NCBI GenBank assembly: GCA_913057235.1
Contig: CAJXNI010000011.1
Location: 1 to 64,000, forward strand
Origin: an uncultured Bacteroidota bacterium
GTDB lineage: Bacteria > Bacteroidota > Bacteroidia > Flavobacteriales > Schleiferiaceae
Direction of reading: 5' to 3'
Length of the DNA stretch: 64,000 nucleotides
The translations under genes and the position numbers were made by a program. Of the stretch, positions 59,618-64,000 are shown piece after piece. The notes under the pieces are model-generated. The model was given only the letters and a program-made list of their open reading frames with translations, was not told the origin of the DNA and did no database searches. Numbering within the stretch: the first letter of the stretch is position 1; every line of letters starts with the position of its first letter.

Positions 59618-59707
59618 TCGTTAATTTTTGATTAAGCTTTAGCCTGAAATTTTAGTATTGCTTAATTTCTGCCTTACTTTTAACCCAAATGCATTTTTAA
59701 GGCAATC

Positions 59708-60202
59708 ATGAAGCAATTATACTTAGTGCGCCATGCCAAAAGCTCCTGGAAAGATGAGGGCATTTCAGATATGGATAGGCCCCTTAAAGGGAGGGGTATA
59801 CGTGACGCATACAGCACCGCTCGCTGGCTGGCCCAGCAAGGCTACCAGCCAGATTTAATTATTTCAAGCCCTGCTACCCGGGCTTTGCACTCCGCTTTAA
59901 TCTTTGCCAAAGGCCTCCACTACGCCTATTCAGATATTCAAATTGAAGGGGAAGTGTATGAAGCCGGTACTGATGATATGTGGCACATTGTAAAAACCAT
60001 TAACGATAAATTTACAAACGTCTTTTTGTTTGGCCACAATCCTACCATCACCAACTTTGTGAATCTCTGCATAGATCATAAAATTGACAACGTGCCCACC
60101 ACCGGAGTAGCCTGCTTAAAGTTTGATACCGAATCTTGGAAGGAAATTGACACCAAAGCTGAATTGGTGTTTTTTGATTATCCGAAAAGACGAAAGAAAT
60201 AG
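59708..60202 (+). CDS. sixA: SixA-type phosphohistidine phosphatase
   Basis: This is a 164-residue histidine phosphatase. The RHG motif is LYLVRHAKSSWKD at 4-16, the second Arg region is DRPLKGRG, and the later His lies in FLFGHNPTITNFV near 112-124. SixA removes phosphate from His in phosphorelay or PTS proteins. Gene order sixA-ppk-ppx is a recurring arrangement in the phylum and hints at shared phosphate metabolism. It overlaps ppk by one base. Confidence 0.9.
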   Translation: MKQLYLVRHAKSSWKDEGISDMDRPLKGRGIRDAYSTARWLAQQGYQPDLIISSPATRALHSALIFAKGLHYAYSDIQIEGEVYEAGTDDMWHIVKTINDKFTNVFLFGHNPTITNFVNLCIDHKIDNVPTTGVACLKFDTESWKEIDTKAELVFFDYPKRRKK

Positions 60203-62271
60203 TGATTCCACAAGCCCAACAAAGAATTATTGCTCGTGATATTTCCTGGCTGGCCTTCAATGAACGTGTACTACAGGAAGCCTTAGATGAAAGTAATCCG
60301 CTGATTGAGCGCCTGCGCTTTCTAGGAATTTACTCCAGTAATATGGATGAGTTTTTTAGAGTGCGCTACGCCAGTATTAAACGCCTCACCCAAATTACCG
60401 ATAAGTCGCAAGAGCGCATGGGTAATTTGGCGCCTGTTGAAGTTCTGGAACAGATTTCTGCCAAGGTAATTGATATGCAGGCCAGGGCGCAGGAAATTAA
60501 TGATTTATTACTGGAAAAGCTGCCTGCAGAAAACATTGAGTTTGTAACCGAAAAGCAGCTGACTGATGGCCAGAAAAACTACGTGCGGAAATTTTTTATT
60601 GATAAGGTGAGTCCCTCGGTATTTACCCTAATGCTTAACGACCAAACCAAAATTCCTGAGTTACGCGATAAGTCTATTTACCTGGCCATACGCATGTATA
60701 AAAAGGCTAGCGATGAATCTAAATTTGCCTTAATAGAAGTGCCGGCTGATTTGGTAGGACGCTTTGTGGTTTTGCCGAAATACGGCAAGCAATACGTAAT
60801 GTATTTAGAGGATGTGATTCGTTACAACTTGGAGTACATTCTTTTTGTGTTGGACTTTGATAAAATTGACGCGCACACCATTAAGATTACCCGTGATGCC
60901 GAGCTGGATTTGGATGATGATGTTTCCAAAAGTTTTTTGGAGAAGATGACCAAATCGGTGAAAAACCGTAGGGTAGGAGACCCCGTGCGCTTTGTGTACG
61001 ATAAAGATATAAGCAGCGAAATGCTGCGCTTTATCATCCAAAGAATGGACTTAGATAGTTACGACAGCCTCATTCCTGGCGGACGTTACCACAACAAAAA
61101 AGATTACATAAAATTCCCCAATATTGGCGAAGATCATTTAGAATTTGATTCCTTAACGCCCTTAAACCATCCTGATTTAGACATGGATCGCAGCATTTTG
61201 GATGTGATTCGGCAAAGGGATGTAATGCTCTTTTTACCCTACCATAACTTCAGTTACATCATTCGCTTGTTGCGTGAGGCGGCTATTGATCCCAACGTTA
61301 CAGCCATTCAGGCTACACTCTATCGCCTGGCCGATAAGTCTAGAGTGATTTCGGCTTTGGTGAATGCCGCCAAAAATGGTAAAGAAGTAACTGTAGTGAT
61401 TGAACTACGGGCGCGCTTTGATGAGGAAGCAAATATCAAGTGGACTGAAAAGCTGCAAACCGAAGGAGTGCAAGTGATATTTGGTGTGCCCGGCTTAAAG
61501 GTGCACAGTAAGCTCATACTCATCAGCCGTAAGGACGAAAATGGCAAAATTAAAAACTACGCCAGTATTGGTACCGGTAATTTAAATGAATCTACCGCTA
61601 GGTTTTACACCGATTACCACCTGCTGAGCTCAGACAGCCGCATTACTAAAGACGTGGTAAAGGTTTTTAAGTTTTTAGAAAAAAACTACGCGGTGCAGAA
61701 ATACAAACACCTCTTGGTTTCACCGCACTACACGCGTAAGGAGCTCATAAAGCTTATAGATAAAGAAATTGAGTTTGCCAAAAGGGGCAGTGAAGCGGGC
61801 ATCAGCTTAAAGCTCAATAGCTTATCAGACGTTAAGCTGATTGAGAAACTGTATGAAGCCAACAGTTATGGCGTTAAAATCAGACTCATCATTCGAGGTA
61901 TTTGTTCTTTAATTCCCGGTGTACCGGGCATGAGCGAAAACATTGAGGCCGTAAGTATTTTAGATCGATTTTTGGAGCATTCACGTTTGCTCATCTGTGA
62001 AAACGGGGGAGACGCCAAGTTTTTTATTGGTTCTGCTGATTGGATGCCGCGTAATTTAGACTACCGCGTAGAAGTAACTACTCCGGTTTACGATCCTAAA
62101 ATTAAACGGCAGCTGCGTGAGCATTTTGATATTATTTGGAAGGATAATGTGAAATCGCGCTGGCATAATGAAGCGCTCAATAATGAGTACCGTGTAATCA
62201 AGGGCCCAAAAATTCGCTCGCAGTATGCGCTCTACGATTACACCAAAAAACAATTAAAATACGGTAAGTGA
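60202..62271 (+). CDS. ppk1: Polyphosphate kinase 1
   Basis: This enzyme makes polyphosphate from ATP at the membrane. The 689-residue protein has the N domain (ARDISWLAFNERVLQEA), the head domain, and the phospholipase D-like catalytic domains with the two key His residues (GLKVHSKLILI near 432, and SRLLICENGGDAKFFIGSADWMPRN near 590 with the second region). The start is GTG at 60202, overlapping the sixA stop. It is paired with ppx. Confidence 0.95.
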   Translation: MIPQAQQRIIARDISWLAFNERVLQEALDESNPLIERLRFLGIYSSNMDEFFRVRYASIKRLTQITDKSQERMGNLAPVEVLEQISAKVIDMQARAQEINDLLLEKLPAENIEFVTEKQLTDGQKNYVRKFFIDKVSPSVFTLMLNDQTKIPELRDKSIYLAIRMYKKASDESKFALIEVPADLVGRFVVLPKYGKQYVMYLEDVIRYNLEYILFVLDFDKIDAHTIKITRDAELDLDDDVSKSFLEKMTKSVKNRRVGDPVRFVYDKDISSEMLRFIIQRMDLDSYDSLIPGGRYHNKKDYIKFPNIGEDHLEFDSLTPLNHPDLDMDRSILDVIRQRDVMLFLPYHNFSYIIRLLREAAIDPNVTAIQATLYRLADKSRVISALVNAAKNGKEVTVVIELRARFDEEANIKWTEKLQTEGVQVIFGVPGLKVHSKLILISRKDENGKIKNYASIGTGNLNESTARFYTDYHLLSSDSRITKDVVKVFKFLEKNYAVQKYKHLLVSPHYTRKELIKLIDKEIEFAKRGSEAGISLKLNSLSDVKLIEKLYEANSYGVKIRLIIRGICSLIPGVPGMSENIEAVSILDRFLEHSRLLICENGGDAKFFIGSADWMPRNLDYRVEVTTPVYDPKIKRQLREHFDIIWKDNVKSRWHNEALNNEYRVIKGPKIRSQYALYDYTKKQLKYGK

Positions 62272-63158
62272 AAATTCACAAATTAGCGGGAATAGACATT
62301 GGCTCTAATTCCGTACGACTTCTGGTTTCCAATATAATTGAACACAGCGGGCAGGTTACCTTTAAAAAATCCAGCCTAACGCGCTTGCCTATCCGTTTGG
62401 GAACCGATGCTTTTGGGCAGGGCGAGATTTCCCCTGAGACTCAAAAAAGATTAGTGCAGGGCATGAAGGCATACCATCACATTATGCAGGTGCACGGTGT
62501 ACAGCGTTACAGAGCCTGTGCTACTTCTGCTTTGCGCGAAGCCCAAAACGGACTGCATGTGGTTGAGGCCATTGATAAAGCTACTGGCATTAACATAGAG
62601 CTCATAAGCGGTAAAGAAGAGGCCCGTATGATTTTTAATACGGGCTTTTTGGAAAACATTAAAGACCAAGCGGAAACCTTTCTGTACATAGATGTAGGGG
62701 GAGGGAGTACGGAGTTAACATTATTTCATAAAAACCAAATTGCGGCCAGCCATTCCTTTAAAATCGGTACCATCAGGCTTTTAGCCGATAAAGTAAAAAG
62801 CAAGCATTGGCAGGAAATGGAAGATTGGGTAAAGAAGAAAACCCTTGGCATGAGTGATATTTTGATGGTAGGCTCCGGAGGTAACATCAATCGCACTTTT
62901 AAACTGGCGCAAAAGCGAAAGGGAGAGAGTATGAAGTATGGCGCATTAAAAACCATTTACACGGATCTTAAAAAGCTGGAGTACCAAGACCGTATGATCA
63001 ACTACGATCTAAATCCTGACCGGGCGGATGTAATTACCCATGCCCTAAAAATTTACACTCGCGTTATGAAATGGAGCGCAGCGCCTAAAATGATTGTGCC
63101 TAAAAAAGGCCTTGCCGATGGGATTGTACGCTTTTTATACAGAGAGCACTTTGCTTGA
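62268..63158 (+). CDS. ppx: Exopolyphosphatase / Ppx-GppA family phosphatase
   Basis: This is a 296-residue ASKHA-fold phosphatase. The phosphate-1 motif LAGIDIGSNSVRLLVS is at 6-21, a conserved SGKEEARMIF near 112-121, the second loop YIDVGGGSTELTLF near 139-152 and GSGGNINRTF near 203-212. It cleaves polyphosphate or pppGpp ends. It is shorter than E. coli Ppx, lacking the C-terminal HD part, as is usual here. It starts with GTG, overlapping the ppk stop. Confidence 0.93.
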   Translation: MKIHKLAGIDIGSNSVRLLVSNIIEHSGQVTFKKSSLTRLPIRLGTDAFGQGEISPETQKRLVQGMKAYHHIMQVHGVQRYRACATSALREAQNGLHVVEAIDKATGINIELISGKEEARMIFNTGFLENIKDQAETFLYIDVGGGSTELTLFHKNQIAASHSFKIGTIRLLADKVKSKHWQEMEDWVKKKTLGMSDILMVGSGGNINRTFKLAQKRKGESMKYGALKTIYTDLKKLEYQDRMINYDLNPDRADVITHALKIYTRVMKWSAAPKMIVPKKGLADGIVRFLYREHFA

Positions 63159-63238
63159 ACTTTTAAAATAGCTTTAAGTTATTAGATTATAAATTTAGTA
63201 AGAATAGCTTATATTAATTTTACCAAAAATTTAAAAAA

Positions 63239-63556
63239 ATGGCAGTACATAAAGTAACCGATCAAGAGTTTAAAGATCAATTAAGCAACAATCCTAAAGT
63301 GGTAGTAAAGTACATGGCTGATTGGTGCGGTAATTGTAAACTTTTTGCTCCCAAGTACAAGCGCGTGAGTAACGAAGACGATCACAGTGATGTGGTTTTC
63401 TTGGAGGTAAACGCAGAGCAAAATCCTGAGGCCCGCAAAGCAGCCGGTGTTGACAATCTTCCCTTTTTAGCCGTTTTTCAAAATGGAGAGCTAGTAGAAG
63501 GTAGCGCGAGCAGTAAAGAAGAATATCTAAGAAGTTTACTCGCCAAATTAAATTAA
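63239..63556 (+). CDS. Thioredoxin-family protein with CGNC active site
   Basis: This is a 105-residue cytosolic thioredoxin fold. The active site is Cys30-Gly-Asn-Cys33 in ADWCGNCKLFAPKY, instead of the CGPC of standard thioredoxin. The cis-Pro lies in DNLPFLAVF near 75. The altered dipeptide should change its redox potential. It faces a thiol peroxidase gene across a shared terminator, so it might be its reductant. No promoter consensus was found in the AT-rich leader. Confidence 0.9.
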   Translation: MAVHKVTDQEFKDQLSNNPKVVVKYMADWCGNCKLFAPKYKRVSNEDDHSDVVFLEVNAEQNPEARKAAGVDNLPFLAVFQNGELVEGSASSKEEYLRSLLAKLN

Positions 63557-63574
63557 TGGTGGGGTTCCTAAACT

Positions 63575-63606
63575 AAAAAAGCAGGCTCAATAGGCCTGCT
63601 TTTTTT
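63575..63606. terminator. Bidirectional intrinsic terminator
   Basis: AAAAAAGCAGGC pairs with GCCTGCTTTTTT around a 7-base loop, with A and T runs on either side. It can end both the thioredoxin transcript (plus) and the thiol peroxidase transcript (minus). Confidence 0.85.
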
Positions 63607-63622
63607 AGCGCTAAGGTTAACT

Positions 63623-64000
63623 TTAAATAGTTTTTAAAGCCTCATCGTATTTGGGTTCTTCGCCAATTTCGGGTACTTGCTCGCTGTAAAGCACTTTGCC
63701 ATTAGAATCTGCTACAATTACCACTCTGGAGAGCAAACCTTTAAATCCTCCATTGGTGATTTCGGTTTGGTAAACATCGCCAATGTGTCCGTATCTGAAA
63801 TCCGAAAGTGTCTCCACGCCCTCTAAACCTTCTGCTGCGCAAAAACGCTTTTGGGCAAAGGGTAAATCCTTACTGATATTAAGCACAACTGTGTTGTCTT
63901 TAGAAGCGGCTCTTTTGTTAAACTCCCGCACCGACTGCGCACACACGCCCGTATCAACACTGGGGAAGATGTTTAAAATTAAGTTCTTGCCGCGGTAATC
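63623..64000 (-). CDS. tpx: Thiol peroxidase Tpx, C-terminal part (partial)
   Basis: The peroxiredoxin reduces peroxides through a cysteine pair. The visible 125 residues include NLILNIFPSVDTGVCAQSVREFN with the peroxidatic Cys, RFCAAEG with the resolving Cys, and LSDFRYG. The frame is open to the right window edge, so the N-terminal quarter is missing. It is typically an OxyR or oxidative-stress gene. OxyR is encoded 38 kb away in this window. Confidence 0.92.
   Translation of the reverse strand, partial: DYRGKNLILNIFPSVDTGVCAQSVREFNKRAASKDNTVVLNISKDLPFAQKRFCAAEGLEGVETLSDFRYGHIGDVYQTEITNGGFKGLLSRVVIVADSNGKVLYSEQVPEIGEEPKYDEALKTI

Noticed and set aside
1-64000. CRISPR array, rRNA operon, prophage or plasmid origin
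   Set aside because: No regularly spaced direct repeats, rRNA-like sequence, phage structural genes or replication initiator genes were seen.

Overview
The window looks like a chromosomal segment of a Bacteroidota bacterium, most likely a marine-type Flavobacteriales. The evidence is a protein ending in a type IX secretion (T9SS) sorting domain, a one-polypeptide hybrid two-component regulator with sensor propellers and an AraC output domain, DUF3667, DUF5606 and MbnP-like families, AQ-type signal peptide ends, and promoters of the TAnnTTTG type. No species can be named from sequence alone.

Region 1-9.8 kb is accessory. It is bounded on both sides by same-orientation copies of one IS3-family insertion sequence: a 169-base end at the left edge and a complete but broken copy at 8571-9791. 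Between them lie a three-gene minus-strand set of secreted or surface proteins (T9SS cargo, a 58-residue signal-peptide/membrane-anchor peptide, a DUF1566-type surface protein), a giant hybrid sensor/regulator and long stretches of decayed-looking DNA. Two tRNA genes (Lys-TTT, Leu-GAG), each followed by a terminator, mark the border to the core chromosome.

Region 10.3-33 kb is mostly core genes: shikimate kinase and a nitroreductase, a TetR-controlled ABC/HlyD/TolC tripartite exporter whose ATPase has lost several canonical motifs, a patatin lipase, a pyrR-pyrB-RNase Z run, Mpl, two MbnP-like lipoproteins, a PlsC-like acyltransferase, a Nudix hydrolase divergent from an OxyR with its two redox cysteines at 199 and 208, a Lon-N protein, a cyclophilin lipoprotein, a tricorn-like S41 protease and a C1 peptidase.

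Region 33.05-40.94 kb is the most interesting part: ten tightly packed plus-strand genes holding a type III polyketide synthase, a methyltransferase, an FAD oxidoreductase and a START-like protein, plus a private set of type II fatty-acid enzymes (enoyl-reductase-like SDR, dehydratase, ketosynthase, acyl carrier protein) and a phosphopantetheinyl transferase. The set resembles a self-contained pathway for an alkyl-phenolic or quinone-like lipid. The product is inferred, not shown.

Region 41-53.3 kb mixes core genes (tex, thioesterase, GH15 glucan/trehalose hydrolase, otsAB trehalose synthesis, pyrophosphatase) with an arsenic operon (arsR, DUF6428, phosphatase-type reductase, ACR3) and at least three broken genes (DUF3667 lacking its 5' end, a secreted protein with two amber codons, an SRPBCC gene with stops). 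Region 53.5-64 kb holds a possible nucleoside-phosphorylase-like gene facing a NrtR-like Nudix regulator with a palindrome at its start codon, then dapD, ruvX, def, a TPR lipoprotein, DUF5606, mazG, the sixA-ppk-ppx phosphate set, a thioredoxin and a partial thiol peroxidase.
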